Part shown: piece by piece, positions 1 to 8,150 of the stretch
How the letters are laid out: every line of letters starts with the position of its first letter
Numbering within the stretch: position 1 is the stretch's first letter
Source of the DNA: an uncultured Bacteroides sp.
Lineage (GTDB): Bacteria > Bacteroidota > Bacteroidia > Bacteroidales > Bacteroidaceae
Assembly: GCA_944322345.1 (NCBI GenBank)
Contig: CALUOO010000017.1
Location: 1 to 52,661, forward strand
Direction: 5' to 3'
DNA: 52,661 bases
Translations under genes and position numbers: made by a program
The notes under the pieces: model-generated
Told to the model about the DNA's origin: nothing
The model's input: the letters and a program-made list of their open reading frames with translations, nothing else
Databases searched by the model: none

Positions 1-185
1 TCGCCGAAGTCCTTCATCTTGTACATGCCGCTGTGTCGGTCAAAATAGATGTTGCAGGAAGCCTTGCTGTCCTCGTATAGCGGATTGAGGAAGTTCCGAC
101 CGATGCGCCAGTTACCGGGCAGGTAGTGCTTGAACACCGACAAGCCGTTATTTGTCCTTTCTAAGATTTCTTCTTTCCTTAACAT
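1..185 (-). CDS. Toprim/primase-like protein of a mobile element, N-terminal part only
   Basis: The reading frame starts at the ATG complementary to 183-185 and runs off the left edge of the window, giving about 61 residues. The visible residues (MLRKEEILERTNNGLSVFKH, later NWRIGRNFLNPLYEDSKASC and FDRHSGMYKMKDFGD) match my memory of the N-terminal region of the primase-like proteins of Bacteroides conjugative and mobilizable elements, which carry a CHC2-like zinc region and a Toprim domain. The catalytic part is outside the window. It overlaps the end of the HTH gene by 38 bp, so the two are probably co-transcribed. Such proteins are thought to help element DNA replication or transfer. Confidence 0.7.
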   Translation of the reverse strand, partial: MLRKEEILERTNNGLSVFKHYLPGNWRIGRNFLNPLYEDSKASCNIYFDRHSGMYKMKDFG

Positions 186-507
186 AGAGTTGATGGTTGG
201 TTATTAAGTCATTTATACATTCCCTGTCTCTTTTTATCAGACGTTCTTCTAACAATCGTTTTATTTCCTTGATTTTGTAGAAATAATGCCCTTTTATATC
301 AGAATAGGAAACTAACCCTGCTGCCCGTAGGCGTTGCAATGTTCGGTCGCTGATTTTCAGGAATGTACATACTTCGTAACTATCTACCCAAATTTCATCT
401 TCATCAGGCTTGTTGGCATCCAAATGATTAAAGATGTAATTTGCAATGGCTGTAATCTTGTTGTCAAGTTCTTTATAGGCTTTTGACTCGAATGTTATAA
501 TCTCCAT
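148..507 (-). CDS. Helix-turn-helix (excisionase/MerR-like) protein
   Basis: This 119-residue protein has an amphipathic N-terminal half and a winged-helix-type HTH around residues 40-88 (WVDSYEVCTFLKISDRTLQR followed by a LRAAGLVSYSDIKG segment). This is the fold seen in excisionases and in the small HTH proteins found beside primase and integrase genes in Bacteroides elements. The C-terminus is basic (KERRNLRKDK). It sits just upstream of, and overlaps, the partial primase gene on the same strand. It could regulate excision or replication of the element. The family match comes from pattern and context, and the DNA target cannot be told. Confidence 0.7.
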   Translation of the reverse strand: MEIITFESKAYKELDNKITAIANYIFNHLDANKPDEDEIWVDSYEVCTFLKISDRTLQRLRAAGLVSYSDIKGHYFYKIKEIKRLLEERLIKRDRECINDLITNHQLYVKERRNLRKDK

Positions 508-607
508 ATTGCTAACTTATTGATTTGCCGCAAAGTTCGGGAGAAGAAATAACCTAAAAGTCATGGTTATATCTATCATGGTATTACTTTTTTTCAAGCT
601 ATTTTTA

Positions 608-633
608 GGGGAGTATTGGCGTAAAAGCTCCCC
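608..633. other. Small inverted repeat in the rteC-HTH gap
   Basis: GGGGAG at 608-613 is matched by CTCCCC at 628-633 with a 14-nt loop. It lies in the 217-bp gap downstream of rteC and upstream of the HTH gene. It has no T-run on either side, so it is more likely an operator or RNA structure than a terminator. RteC-type proteins are reported to bind inverted repeats upstream of excision genes, but linking this site to RteC is speculative. Confidence 0.35.
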
Positions 634-673
634 GAAATGTCATTTTTCAAAGTAGATTTCACTATAAAAAGAA

Positions 674-701
674 AGTACCATGTTGGGGAGAACATGGTAC
701 T
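674..701 (-). terminator. Rho-independent terminator after rteC
   Basis: AGTACCATGTT (674-684) and AACATGGTACT (691-701) form a perfect 11-bp stem with a 6-nt loop. Read on the minus strand it is followed by TTCTTTTTATAG. It closes the AraC-GNAT-rteC operon. Confidence 0.8.
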
Positions 702-724
702 TCTACATACTGGAATACTGGAGA

Positions 725-1570
725 TTATTTCATATCATCCTCATTCATCCGCTTAACAAGGCTTTCTATCAGATGATGAAGATATGCCGTTCGGTCTTTT
801 CTCTCCTTCATGGCTATGTATGAAGCGTAATAATCTCCTAAATCAATGTGGAATATCGTGCTAAGGAAATTCATCATTTCTTTTATTTCCACATTGCCAT
901 TGTTTATGTCGCCCGAAGATACAAGAGAATATCCCAGTTCGATAAGATATGACTTTTTGCCTGTGAAGCGGAACGGGTATTTGAAGCATCTTTGTAGGTT
1001 ATCTTCTATCTGATTATTCGTTACCAGTTTTACCAATCGCTTATTCAAATAAATGCGCAGCATTTCATTGGCGATAATCTTTGCCACTTTATAGTCATAT
1101 CCGGTTGAGAAATTAGGGTCTTTATCGAATTGTGCGCTATCGGTACATAACCGCAAATCGGCTTTTCCACGAACAAAATAATATTCATCATACACAGTGG
1201 AGTGTGAACGGTAATATTGATAAAAGTCTAAATTACGATTGAAAAAATAGGTCAGATTATCCAGTTCCCGATTGATATAATTTCTAATCACTTCATCACT
1301 ACCATTAGGACATTGTGTTTCAATCTTATATATTTTATAGAAGAATAGCAACCGACCAAGTAATTCCGGTTTCTGTGTCTTGAAAAATAAGATTTCATCC
1401 TCTTTGGTTGGAAATATATAGGTTTGTATTTTTACCCTCAATTCATCAAGAACCGTTTGCAGCTTATGCACCATTGAAAGAGAGGTTTCGATAATATCAT
1501 AGCCGTAGAGGTCGATTTCAGAAATATCGACCTCTATTTGGGCTAATATATTATTAGCCAACTCTTTCAT
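725..1570 (-). CDS. rteC: RteC family regulator of conjugative-element excision
   Basis: The 281-residue length and features match the RteC family known from CTnDOT, where RteC activates the excision genes of the element after tetracycline signalling through RteA/RteB. Recognisable segments are the N-terminal helix with alternating charged residues, FPTKEDEILFFKTQKPELLG near residues 53-72, the NRNLDFYQYYRS region, and a C-terminal winged-helix-like region (about 215-265). Its start overlaps the stop of the GNAT gene by 4 bp, so translation is probably coupled. No rteA/rteB pair is visible. The gene instead sits behind an AraC regulator and an acetyltransferase, so excision here may answer to a different signal than in CTnDOT. 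That last point is inference. Confidence 0.85.
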   Translation of the reverse strand: MKELANNILAQIEVDISEIDLYGYDIIETSLSMVHKLQTVLDELRVKIQTYIFPTKEDEILFFKTQKPELLGRLLFFYKIYKIETQCPNGSDEVIRNYINRELDNLTYFFNRNLDFYQYYRSHSTVYDEYYFVRGKADLRLCTDSAQFDKDPNFSTGYDYKVAKIIANEMLRIYLNKRLVKLVTNNQIEDNLQRCFKYPFRFTGKKSYLIELGYSLVSSGDINNGNVEIKEMMNFLSTIFHIDLGDYYASYIAMKERKDRTAYLHHLIESLVKRMNEDDMK

Positions 1571-2340
1571 TTTACTAATTTTATAAATTTAGATTCTGTA
1601 CAAACGCTTAAATCCGTAGTTACAAACTTTCCATTGTAAAAAAGAGAAAAAATAGTGGCTGGTGTGGGAGAACTTTGTGCCTGTTCTCTCGTTTCCAGCT
1701 TGATTACTTTTAAAGGAATACTCTTTTCTTGTGCAAGAACACGTAACATTCCATTTACATAATAATCCGTGTATGGACAACGACTTGAATAATAGGCAAC
1801 CAGTCCTTGTTTATCGGTACATTCTCCGATTTTTGCGCAGTCATTAAAATATGGAACTACACCATTGTCACAAATATTCATCGCCAACAATGAAAAGCCA
1901 TTCGGAAGCCTTTCTATTTCTTCAAATCCGTGTTTCAATAACCATTTCGTATCGCTCATGAAATGGTTCTTTTTTGTACCCACAACAGTGACTAATCCAT
2001 TCTTCTGTTGCTTTTTAGCATCTTCAATTACAGATTGAAGCAAATTATATCCATGCCCTTGCCCTTTATACTGCCCTGAAACCCAAAAACAATTAATCAT
2101 TAAATAATTGGGAGCAGTAACCGGAAGCCACGCATATTCAGCAGGAACATATTCTATAAAAACTTTGGCTCGTGCATCAAGCCGCCTGAAAACATAGCCA
2201 TTGGCAAATTCTTTCGTTAGCCATTCTTTTTTCAACTCATACCCCGCCAAGCATTTTTTGTCAGAGAATGCGCAACAGATATGGTCTTTATCTATATTAT
2301 TTTCTGTCAGCGTTATATATTTAGGTAAATTATTTTCCAT
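1567..2340 (-). CDS. GNAT N-acetyltransferase with C-terminal YoaP domain
   Basis: The protein has 257 residues. The first ~155 form a GNAT acetyltransferase fold; the acetyl-CoA-binding stretch is visible as CFWVSGQYKGQGHGYNLLQS (about 84-103). The remaining ~100 residues, with a CPYTDYYVNGM motif near 188, match the YoaP-like C-terminal extension, which has a thioredoxin-like look (SSRCPYT). The gene lies 8 bp after the AraC-GyrI gene and overlaps rteC by 4 bp, forming a three-gene operon on the minus strand. The substrate is unknown. As cargo of a mobile element it could modify a drug or toxic small molecule, but the sequence does not show which. Confidence 0.8.
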   Translation of the reverse strand: MENNLPKYITLTENNIDKDHICCAFSDKKCLAGYELKKEWLTKEFANGYVFRRLDARAKVFIEYVPAEYAWLPVTAPNYLMINCFWVSGQYKGQGHGYNLLQSVIEDAKKQQKNGLVTVVGTKKNHFMSDTKWLLKHGFEEIERLPNGFSLLAMNICDNGVVPYFNDCAKIGECTDKQGLVAYYSSRCPYTDYYVNGMLRVLAQEKSIPLKVIKLETREQAQSSPTPATIFSLFYNGKFVTTDLSVCTESKFIKLVK

Positions 2341-2348
2341 GATTCTAT

Positions 2349-3188
2349 TTATTTTATAGGTATGTAGATTTTTGTAATGTTATCATTTCTATTTTCTTTT
2401 GAATAATTGATATATTCCTCAAAAGACATCCCATGACGAAGTGAATATTCTTGACTTACGTTAATGATGTTATACCAGTCCTGCAAATCAGTATAATATC
2501 CCTGCAACGTATAGACCGCATATTTACCCTGTGGTAGCCGGATTGTACCAAATTCGCAAGTGGGTATAATTTCTTTTTGCACTGATGCACAGGCATAGAA
2601 ACGACATTGATTAGATTTTGTTACATTAGGGTCGTCAAAACTTAACCCGATAAAGCGTGTGTCGGATGTAAGTAAGTCATTTTTCTTTAAGAAATGTATC
2701 AATTTACTCCACGCTGTTTCATAAGGCTCTTCCTCTCCATACTTGCCCCATATACGGATATATACTAAATCTAATCCCTCAAAATCATAAGCATCAGAAT
2801 ATAAGTCATACTGCTTTCCATCATGTACAAACTCTTTTAATCGCTTCTTTAATTTACTGATATAGGCTTTTGGAGAAACACCGAATTGTTTCTTAAATGC
2901 TTTGGAGAATGATTGTGGATTGTCGTAGCCGACTAACCCAGCCAAATTCTGTAAACTCATATCTTCAATTTGCATATATAGTACGGCTCGTTCTACACGT
3001 TGCCTTGCCACATAAGTATATAATGGTTCTTTCAGAGCAGAACTCATCATCCGAAGTAATTGCCGTTGAGACATATTTACTATATCGGCTATTACATTCA
3101 ACTGTAATGGCTGATGCAAATTGGAATTTATGTAATCAATTACTTGATTGACCTTCTGTTTATATATATTTTCGGTGCTATTTTTCAT
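2349..3188 (-). CDS. AraC-family regulator with GyrI-like effector domain
   Basis: The 279-residue protein has an N-terminal AraC/XylS double-HTH DNA-binding domain (about 10-110, with the family signature ending GVSPKAYISKLKKRLKEF). A C-terminal GyrI-like small-molecule-binding domain follows (about 125-279, ending in IPIK). This order, DNA-binding first and GyrI second, is that of the SoxS/Rob/BmrR-like drug-responsive regulators. It heads the operon with the GNAT-YoaP gene and rteC. By analogy it would sense a cationic or aromatic compound and switch on the operon. If so, exposure to that compound would also raise RteC and hence excision; this is inference from gene order. Confidence 0.85.
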   Translation of the reverse strand: MKNSTENIYKQKVNQVIDYINSNLHQPLQLNVIADIVNMSQRQLLRMMSSALKEPLYTYVARQRVERAVLYMQIEDMSLQNLAGLVGYDNPQSFSKAFKKQFGVSPKAYISKLKKRLKEFVHDGKQYDLYSDAYDFEGLDLVYIRIWGKYGEEEPYETAWSKLIHFLKKNDLLTSDTRFIGLSFDDPNVTKSNQCRFYACASVQKEIIPTCEFGTIRLPQGKYAVYTLQGYYTDLQDWYNIINVSQEYSLRHGMSFEEYINYSKENRNDNITKIYIPIK

Positions 3189-3285
3189 CTATAACAATAT
3201 AATTTGCAAAATTATAGAGTTTTCATAGATATATGATTGTCCAATCTCGCCAATTTTACCTTTTATTTTCCAAAGTTGTTTTCAA

Positions 3286-3924
3286 CTATATTTTCATTTG
3301 GTTGATTTCTTTCTGAACCCCATCTAAAAAGCGGGAAGCGTGCGCCCCGTCCATTTGCGTGTGGTGGAACTGGAAAGAAACGGTGAGCGTCGTTTTCATC
3401 AGGCGACGTTTGTATTTGCCCCAAATAAGAAACGGATTATTAAAAATGCCGCTATACATCCCGACAGCCCCGTCTATTTCATATTGTGCCAAGGCGGAAG
3501 TTCCGATAACCATGCTTTCCGTCAAGTCGTGATTGACGCAACTTTCAGCCACTTGTTTGGTTAGTTGCAGATAGTGTTGATTAAATAAAGATAAATCATC
3601 ACAGAAAGGAACATCACACGAACTTACCTCGCCCTTTCTGTTGGCGACAATGGTGTTTACTGCAATGGTATCGTACTGCATCAGTTTGTCGTTTACGGGC
3701 AGCAGATAAAATTCTTTCACGCTCCTTGCGGCTTTGCCGATGCACCAGCACATCAACATATTAAACTTCATGCCCGATTTCCGACTGATTTTCACAAGGC
3801 GTGACACGTTGAGTGTCTTAAAGAACGTCACCATTGGCATGGGTGCGTTCATCCACATTTCAAAGGCGTATGCCCGGCTGGTTTCTTGGGGATTTACTTC
3901 TTTCATACTTAATGCTATTTTCAT
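3286..3924 (-). CDS. CatA-like O-acetyltransferase (chloramphenicol acetyltransferase fold)
   Basis: The protein has 212 residues, the usual length of type-A chloramphenicol acetyltransferases. The catalytic motif HHTQMDGAHA at 187-196 corresponds to the family's HHxxxDG, with His188 the expected catalytic base. Other family segments include MKFNMLMCWCIGKAARSVKE near 53-72 and the LIWGKYKRR strand near 155. Whether it acetylates chloramphenicol or another hydroxyl substrate cannot be told; many CatA-like proteins in Bacteroidetes are untested. It is 62 bp downstream of an AraC gene on the same strand, which may control it. It is cargo of the mobile element. Confidence 0.8.
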   Translation of the reverse strand: MKIALSMKEVNPQETSRAYAFEMWMNAPMPMVTFFKTLNVSRLVKISRKSGMKFNMLMCWCIGKAARSVKEFYLLPVNDKLMQYDTIAVNTIVANRKGEVSSCDVPFCDDLSLFNQHYLQLTKQVAESCVNHDLTESMVIGTSALAQYEIDGAVGMYSGIFNNPFLIWGKYKRRLMKTTLTVSFQFHHTQMDGAHASRFLDGVQKEINQMKI

Positions 3925-3986
3925 TTAATGAATCAGACGGCAAAAGTAGGAGAAGCGTTTGACCCCGGATAGAACAAACGGGACAT

Positions 3987-4808
3987 TTATACGGGATTGG
4001 TGAACAAATCGGAATATGGATTTGACACTTTCAGCAAAGACATGGGCGTATATCCGCAGAACTTCTTGAACTCCCGGATAAAGTGCGACTGGTCGGCATA
4101 ACCGCTGACGTATGCTATTTGTGCCTGATTGATTTCTTTGCCCGCTTGATGCTGCATCTGCGCCAAAGCCTTTTGGAAGCGGACGATACGGGTATATTCT
4201 TTGGGATTGATGCCTACAAATGAATGAAACAACCGCTCAAACTGTTTTTTACTTAGGCAGGCAATAGAAGATAATTCGTTTACAGAGATTTGCGGAGTGA
4301 TATATATTCGCTGTATGGCGGTGTCTATCCTTTCAATTCTGTATGTGGTATCAGTCAAATTATCGGCAATTTGTGACACCAGCCATTTTTCTATATAGCT
4401 TATGCAAATAGAATTATTCTCACAGTTGAATATTCGTGCAGCCAGTTCATTCAAACTCTTGTTTTCAAGACTGTAACCGGACACTTCTTGATTGTAAAAG
4501 AGTGAAGTCGGTATGTTCAGAAACATACTCATAGCGTGAGGGTGGAATACAACCACTATCATTTCTATATTTCCGTCTGCATATAGGTGTGACGAGAAAT
4601 TAACTTGTCCGCTGACAGTCAATTTGTCTTGTGTAACATTCAGTTCAGGGATATATAACGGTGCTTGTTTATGGAAAATGATTTGAGGGCAACCGATAGG
4701 ATAAGTAAAGGCATCCAGCGGTCGATTGCTTTTGAATACCCAATAATATCTTATATAAGGTTGCAGCAACTTACATGGCTTGTAAAATTTGAGTTCCTCT
4801 TGAATCAT
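3987..4808 (-). CDS. AraC-family transcriptional regulator
   Basis: This 273-residue protein has an N-terminal sensor region (about 1-150, with a CGx-like PIGCPQIIFHK segment, similar to the domain often found in Bacteroidetes AraC proteins). A C-terminal AraC HTH pair follows (about 165-262, with LSKKQFERLFHSFVGINPKE and YADQSHFIREFKKFCGYTPM). It is the outermost gene of the element and lies upstream of the CatA-like gene, on the same strand with a 62-bp gap. A perfect palindrome (4861-4907) sits just upstream of its start and is a candidate operator or attenuator. The effector is unknown. Confidence 0.85.
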   Translation of the reverse strand: MIQEELKFYKPCKLLQPYIRYYWVFKSNRPLDAFTYPIGCPQIIFHKQAPLYIPELNVTQDKLTVSGQVNFSSHLYADGNIEMIVVVFHPHAMSMFLNIPTSLFYNQEVSGYSLENKSLNELAARIFNCENNSICISYIEKWLVSQIADNLTDTTYRIERIDTAIQRIYITPQISVNELSSIACLSKKQFERLFHSFVGINPKEYTRIVRFQKALAQMQHQAGKEINQAQIAYVSGYADQSHFIREFKKFCGYTPMSLLKVSNPYSDLFTNPV

Positions 4809-4860
4809 TTTACAAATGTACTTATTTTAGTAGTATCTTGTTTATTACAGGGTAGTTTTT

Positions 4861-4907
4861 AGTGCAAGGTGCAAGTATATATCTATATATAGCTTGCACC
4901 TTGCACT
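4861..4907. repeat. Long perfect palindrome at the element end
   Basis: AGTGCAAGGTGCAAG (4861-4875) is matched exactly by CTTGCACCTTGCACT (4893-4907). Inside, TATATA pairs with TATATA with one unpaired G, so about 21 bp can pair around a 4-nt loop. AGTGCAAGGTGCAAG also contains a short internal direct repeat (GTGCAAG). It lies 52 bp upstream of the outer AraC gene and 27 bp before the outward promoter. It could be an operator, an RNA hairpin between divergent units, or a structure used in transfer or recombination. There is no clear T-run. Confidence 0.85.
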
Positions 4908-4933
4908 AACCGCAGAATATTTATTTTCAATGA

Positions 4934-4965
4934 TTTGCATATATCAAAAGAAAGCCGTATCTTTG
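4934..4965 (+). promoter_or_regulatory. Strong Bacteroides promoter pointing out of the element
   Basis: TTTG at 4934-4937 and TATCTTTG at 4958-4965 match the Bacteroides -33/-7 consensus exactly, with a 20-nt spacer. No open reading frame follows. A transcript starting near 4970 would cross the att core and end at the terminator at 5152-5187, about 220 nt. In the excised circle the same promoter would read across attP into the other end of the element. The promoter is seen; the role is inferred. Confidence 0.75.
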
Positions 4966-5105
4966 AACCGTAGTTTTAGGCAGACAACGAACAGCCAAAA
5001 GGTGACAGAAAAGCGTTATTCTTGTAACCTAAGTTGTACCCCCTAAGGCTTTGACATATTGATAAGAAATTGAATTTCAAGGATATTGGGGAGTAGGTTC
5101 ATAAC

Positions 5106-5119
5106 CCTGTCTCTCCGCT
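5106..5119 (+). other. Probable attachment-site core (tRNA-Leu 3'-end type)
   Basis: CCTGTCTCTCCGCT has the form of the T-arm and acceptor-stem 3' end of a tRNA gene (a TCTCCGC acceptor half). It resembles, as far as I recall, the 14-bp core used by NBU1 in the 3' end of a tRNA-Leu gene. No complete tRNA is formed with the sequence to its left. A tRNA-type terminator follows on the right. Both facts fit an integration junction where the intact tRNA gene lies at the far end of the element, outside the window. Confidence 0.6.
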
Positions 5120-5151
5120 GAAACCTAAGACATTAGGTAGTCAAATTAAGA

Positions 5152-5187
5152 AAAGTCCTGTAAAATCAACGTTTTACGGGACTTTTT
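5152..5187 (+). terminator. Rho-independent terminator
   Basis: AAAGTCCTGTAAAA pairs with TTTTACGGGACTTT (one G-T pair), followed by a T-run. It probably was the terminator of the tRNA gene used as integration target. It now stops transcripts leaving the element end. Confidence 0.85.
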
Positions 5188-5246
5188 CTATTTATCCGGT
5201 GGACAACCGAAAGACATTAAAATGGGTCAACGTAACAATCTGAGGA

Positions 5247-5696
5247 GTGAATCTTATAAAATTGTATCTTTGCTGGAAACAAATCACGATCAGTATGGAA
5301 CCCAACGGTTACCGTCTTCTTCTTCCTGAAGGAACATTGGATTATTTTATCCTTTCGGATGTAAAGGAAATCGGTATGGAAATAGTGATTTACTTGGAAG
5401 AGAAAAATGAAGTCTCCGTTGAATACTCAAACATGCAAGTGGAAAGCAAAGGATTTGTCCTTTTAAGACTTTCCAGACTCAGACATAACTCTTGATATGG
5501 CTCCAAGCATGGGACAGACGGCACGTATCTGTTTCCCGGTCGCACGTCGTGGACGGACCGTTTCCACGTACAGAAGCTGGTTTACGAAGCGCTTCAAAAA
5601 ATGAGAGTGAAGACACGCTGGGAAGCTTTGGATGAGGAATCCATACAGATGGTACATGTCAGGGCAGCGGAAAATATATCATGCTCCGGTATTTGA
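5247..5696 (+). pseudogene. Remnant of an ISAon1-family transposase
   Basis: Two pieces of one protein can be read. Frame one (5247-5495) contains LLPEGTLDYFILSDVKEIGM and YLEEKNEV, like the N-terminal region of ISAon1-family transposases. A second piece appears in other frames from about 5465, with LDMAPSMGQTARICFP followed after a frameshift by DRFHVQKLVYEALQKM and RWEALDEE, which match the DDE-containing part of the same family. The middle and the C-terminal part are missing and several frameshifts separate the pieces, so it is dead. No flanking inverted repeats were found. Confidence 0.7.
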
Positions 5697-5807
5697 GAAC
5701 GGGGCTTCGAGAAAACATTGCTGGCCAGAAGCATCTATCTTCTCTATAAAACAGAATCCTTATGGAGCGAATCATAGTGGGTTCTTTATATTAATTTGAG
5801 ACTAAAT

Positions 5808-5848
5808 AAAAAGAAGGAAGAAATTTTATTAGTTTCTTCCTTCTTTTT
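5808..5848 (-). terminator. Terminator of tRNA-His
   Basis: AAAAAGAAGGAAGAAA (5808-5823) and TTTCTTCCTTCTTTTT (5833-5848) form a perfect 16-bp stem with a 9-nt loop. It begins 6 bp after the tRNA on the minus strand and ends in a T-run. Confidence 0.9.
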
Positions 5849-5854
5849 GGGGGG

Positions 5855-5929
5855 GGTGGCAGATGGGACTCGAACCCACGACATTCAGAACCACAATCTG
5901 ACGCTCTAACCAACTGAACTACAGCCACC
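5855..5929 (-). tRNA. tRNA-His (GTG)
   Basis: The reverse complement folds as a cloverleaf starting GGTGGCTGTAGTTCAGTTGG, with anticodon loop TTGTGGT (anticodon GTG) and T-arm GTGGGTTCGAGTCCCAT. The extra 5' G expected for tRNA-His is encoded. One T-T mismatch lies in the acceptor stem. CCA does not appear to be encoded. Confidence 0.95.
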
Positions 5930-5992
5930 GTGTTGCTTTTCTTAAATGCGCTGCAAAGGTAGGAATAAAATTTAATTGTGCAAAGAATATGG

Positions 5993-7126
5993 CTATTTTT
6001 TTTTGTAGAAAAAATATTCTTTGTCTTTTATATTAAGTTTATGAAAGAATTCTCTTGTATCATTAGCGAATTTTCTTAGAGAATTATTGAGTGAATTTGA
6101 AAGTGAATCAGTCTGAATATTTATCGGATATAATTGATAATTCTTTTTACCAGATTGTACAGGACGGGCAGTCCATACTAAACTGTATTTGTAATCAGAT
6201 AGATGAGCAATACTGTCTTTAGTTAATTCCATTTTAACCATTAGTCCGCCATCTGTATGTCGAGCTGACATATTGGATATATAATTCCCTAAGGAATATA
6301 CAACTAGATGTTTTTTGTCATTATAATGCTGTATTTCTATGGGCTGTATGACATGTGGATGAGAACCAATAATATGATCTACTCCTTTTTTTAATAACCA
6401 CTTTGCTAGTGATTTTTGTTCGTCGTTTGGAAGTGTTTTGTATTCTACCCCCCAATGCATGCATGCAATAATTATATCTGAATTTAACTCTTTACATTTC
6501 TTAATATCGTTGGATATAATAGCTGTATCAATATAGTTAACAATGTTAGGAGAGGTCACTGGAATTCCATTTGTTCCATAAGTGTAATTAAGTATTGCAA
6601 TGCGAAAGTTATTTTTTTGTAATAATAAAGGATATTTTTTTTCTCGCTCAGCATAATTCTTATATGTTCCGGCGTGGAGTATGTTCATAGAATCTAATAA
6701 GTAAATTGTACGTTCTAATCCCTTTCTCCTTTTATCCAAACAATGATTATTAGCTGTTAATAGTACATTAAATCCTGCTTGATAAATGGCTGTTAGATAT
6801 TCATCTGGTGCACTGAAAGTTGGATATCCTTTATAAGGTTTTCCTCCAAAAGTAACTTCGAGGTTTGCAATTGCAAAATCTGCTTTTTTTATTTCTTCTG
6901 TGACATATTTAAAATATGACGAATAATCATATTCTTTTGTTGTATAGGCAGCATTAATTTGTTCTTGGTGTTGCATGAGATCTCCTACAAAAAGTAGACG
7001 GAGAGTATCTTTTGAAGATATTGGTATAGATTTGGGAACTGAATTTAATTCAACTCTCTTTGTCTGTGATAGTAATATACATAACAAAGAGAGTGATATT
7101 GTAAATAATAGTAGAAAATATCTCAT
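5993..7126 (-). CDS. CapA family protein (PGA_cap metallophosphatase-like)
   Basis: The protein has 377 residues. An N-terminal hydrophobic segment ([20 protein letters not shown]) is a signal peptide or anchor, so it acts outside the cytoplasm. The CapA/PGA_cap fold is shown by [11 protein letters not shown] near 50, ANLEVTF near 91, [17 protein letters not shown] near 121-137, HWGVEY near 224 and GSHPHVIQP near 255; these hold the metal ligands of the calcineurin-like fold. CapA proteins work in poly-gamma-glutamate capsule handling in some bacteria, but no capBC genes are near, so the substrate is unknown. Its start overlaps the folD stop by 4 bp, so the two are translationally coupled. 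Confidence 0.85.
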   Translation of the reverse strand: MRYFLLLFTISLSLLCILLSQTKRVELNSVPKSIPISSKDTLRLLFVGDLMQHQEQINAAYTTKEYDYSSYFKYVTEEIKKADFAIANLEVTFGGKPYKGYPTFSAPDEYLTAIYQAGFNVLLTANNHCLDKRRKGLERTIYLLDSMNILHAGTYKNYAEREKKYPLLLQKNNFRIAILNYTYGTNGIPVTSPNIVNYIDTAIISNDIKKCKELNSDIIIACMHWGVEYKTLPNDEQKSLAKWLLKKGVDHIIGSHPHVIQPIEIQHYNDKKHLVVYSLGNYISNMSARHTDGGLMVKMELTKDSIAHLSDYKYSLVWTARPVQSGKKNYQLYPINIQTDSLSNSLNNSLRKFANDTREFFHKLNIKDKEYFFYKKK

Positions 7127-8004
7127 TGATAAATAGCCTTTTTACCTGCTAATAACGTATTTTTCATCAATGATACAATAGTCATTGGACCTACTCCTCC
7201 AGGAACTGGAGTTATATAAGAGCATTTAGGAGCTACTGCATTAAAATCTACATCTCCAGTCAGCTTAAATCCTGATTTTTTTGTGGAATCAGGTACACGT
7301 GTTGTACCAACATCAATAACTACAGCCCCTTCTTTTACCATATATTCTTTTACAAAGTTAGGTTGTCCTAAGGCTGCAATTATAATATCAGCCGCTTTAC
7401 ATTCGTTAATTAGATTAGTACTATGACTATGGCAAATTGTGACAGTGGCATCTCCTGGATATTTTTTTTGCATCATGAGCATTGCCATAGGTTTGCCAAC
7501 AATATTGCTTCTACCTAATATAACACATTTTTTACCTGTGGTTTCTATCTGATATCGTTTGAGTAATTCAAGTATTCCATTGGGAGTTGCAGATACATAG
7601 CAGGGAAGTCCTATTGCCATTCGTCCTACATTGATAGGATGAAATCCATCTACATCTTTACGATAATCAATAGCTTCGATTATTTTTTGTTCTGAGATAT
7701 GCTTAGGTAATGGTAATTGAACAATAAATCCATCCACATCATTATCTTTGTTCAGTTCGTATACTTTGGCTAAGAGCTCTTCTTCTGTTACATCGCTTTC
7801 ATAGCGAATTAATGAAGATTTAAATCCACAAACTTCACATGCCTTTACTTTGGCAGCTACATAAGTTTCGCTACCACCATCATGGCCTACAAGGATTGCT
7901 GCTAAATGTGGACGTTTTCCTCCCTTAGCTATAATGTGGTTTACTTCAGTCGCAATTTCCAATTTAATTTGTTCAGCAATTGCTTTTCCATCTATTAATT
8001 TCAT
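7123..8004 (-). CDS. folD: Methylenetetrahydrofolate dehydrogenase / methenyltetrahydrofolate cyclohydrolase
   Basis: FolD interconverts 5,10-methylene-THF and 10-formyl-THF in the cytosol, supplying one-carbon units for purines and formyl-Met-tRNA. The 293-residue length is normal. Signature regions are the [13 protein letters not shown] substrate region with its catalytic Lys (about 49-61), [12 protein letters not shown] near 95, [13 protein letters not shown] near 116, the Rossmann stretch [14 protein letters not shown] near 160, and the C-terminal [10 protein letters not shown] near 267. It overlaps the capA-like gene by 4 bp. The 146-bp gap upstream separates it from ffh, whose terminator lies there, so folD-capA is likely its own unit. 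Confidence 0.97.
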   Translation of the reverse strand: MKLIDGKAIAEQIKLEIATEVNHIIAKGGKRPHLAAILVGHDGGSETYVAAKVKACEVCGFKSSLIRYESDVTEEELLAKVYELNKDNDVDGFIVQLPLPKHISEQKIIEAIDYRKDVDGFHPINVGRMAIGLPCYVSATPNGILELLKRYQIETTGKKCVILGRSNIVGKPMAMLMMQKKYPGDATVTICHSHSTNLINECKAADIIIAALGQPNFVKEYMVKEGAVVIDVGTTRVPDSTKKSGFKLTGDVDFNAVAPKCSYITPVPGGVGPMTIVSLMKNTLLAGKKAIYQ

Positions 8005-8104
8005 ACTGAAAAATTTGAGTAATTAAATTCTTGATTAGAAGCAAGAGTGATTATTTTTCTTTATGCTAGAATATTGGTCAGTTAAATTTTTAGCAATAAA
8101 AGAT

Positions 8105-8145
8105 AAAGAGAATATACCCGTCTGGACAAATATATTCTCTCTTTA
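8105..8145 (-). terminator. Terminator after ffh
   Basis: AGAGAATATA (8107-8116) pairs with TATATTCTCT (8131-8140). On the minus strand the stem is followed by TTATCTTTTATT. It lies just downstream of the ffh stop. Confidence 0.7.
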
Positions 8146-8150
8146 AATAT

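Larger units (their letters stand above)
1..5119. mobile_element. End of an integrated conjugative/mobilizable element
   Basis: The left 5.1 kb carries genes typical of Bacteroides conjugative elements: a primase start, a small HTH protein and RteC, followed by accessory acetyltransferases and AraC regulators, all on the minus strand. It stops at a 14-bp tRNA-3'-end-like core (5106-5119), beyond which lie a terminator, an IS remnant and ordinary chromosomal genes. No integrase, mobilization or transfer gene lies in the window, so those would be to the left. The exact end is inferred from the core and the change in gene content; the other end is not visible. Confidence 0.75.

Noticed and set aside
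4970-5187. A defined small RNA gene such as tmRNA, 6S or RNase P RNA
   Set aside because: No landmark of these RNAs is present. Promoter and terminator are real, but the stretch crosses the probable att core, so I list it only as a possible transcript.
5855-5929. tRNA-His as the integration target of the element
   Set aside because: The tRNA is intact, and no copy of its 3' end was seen at the element border; the tRNA-Leu-like core at 5106 fits better.
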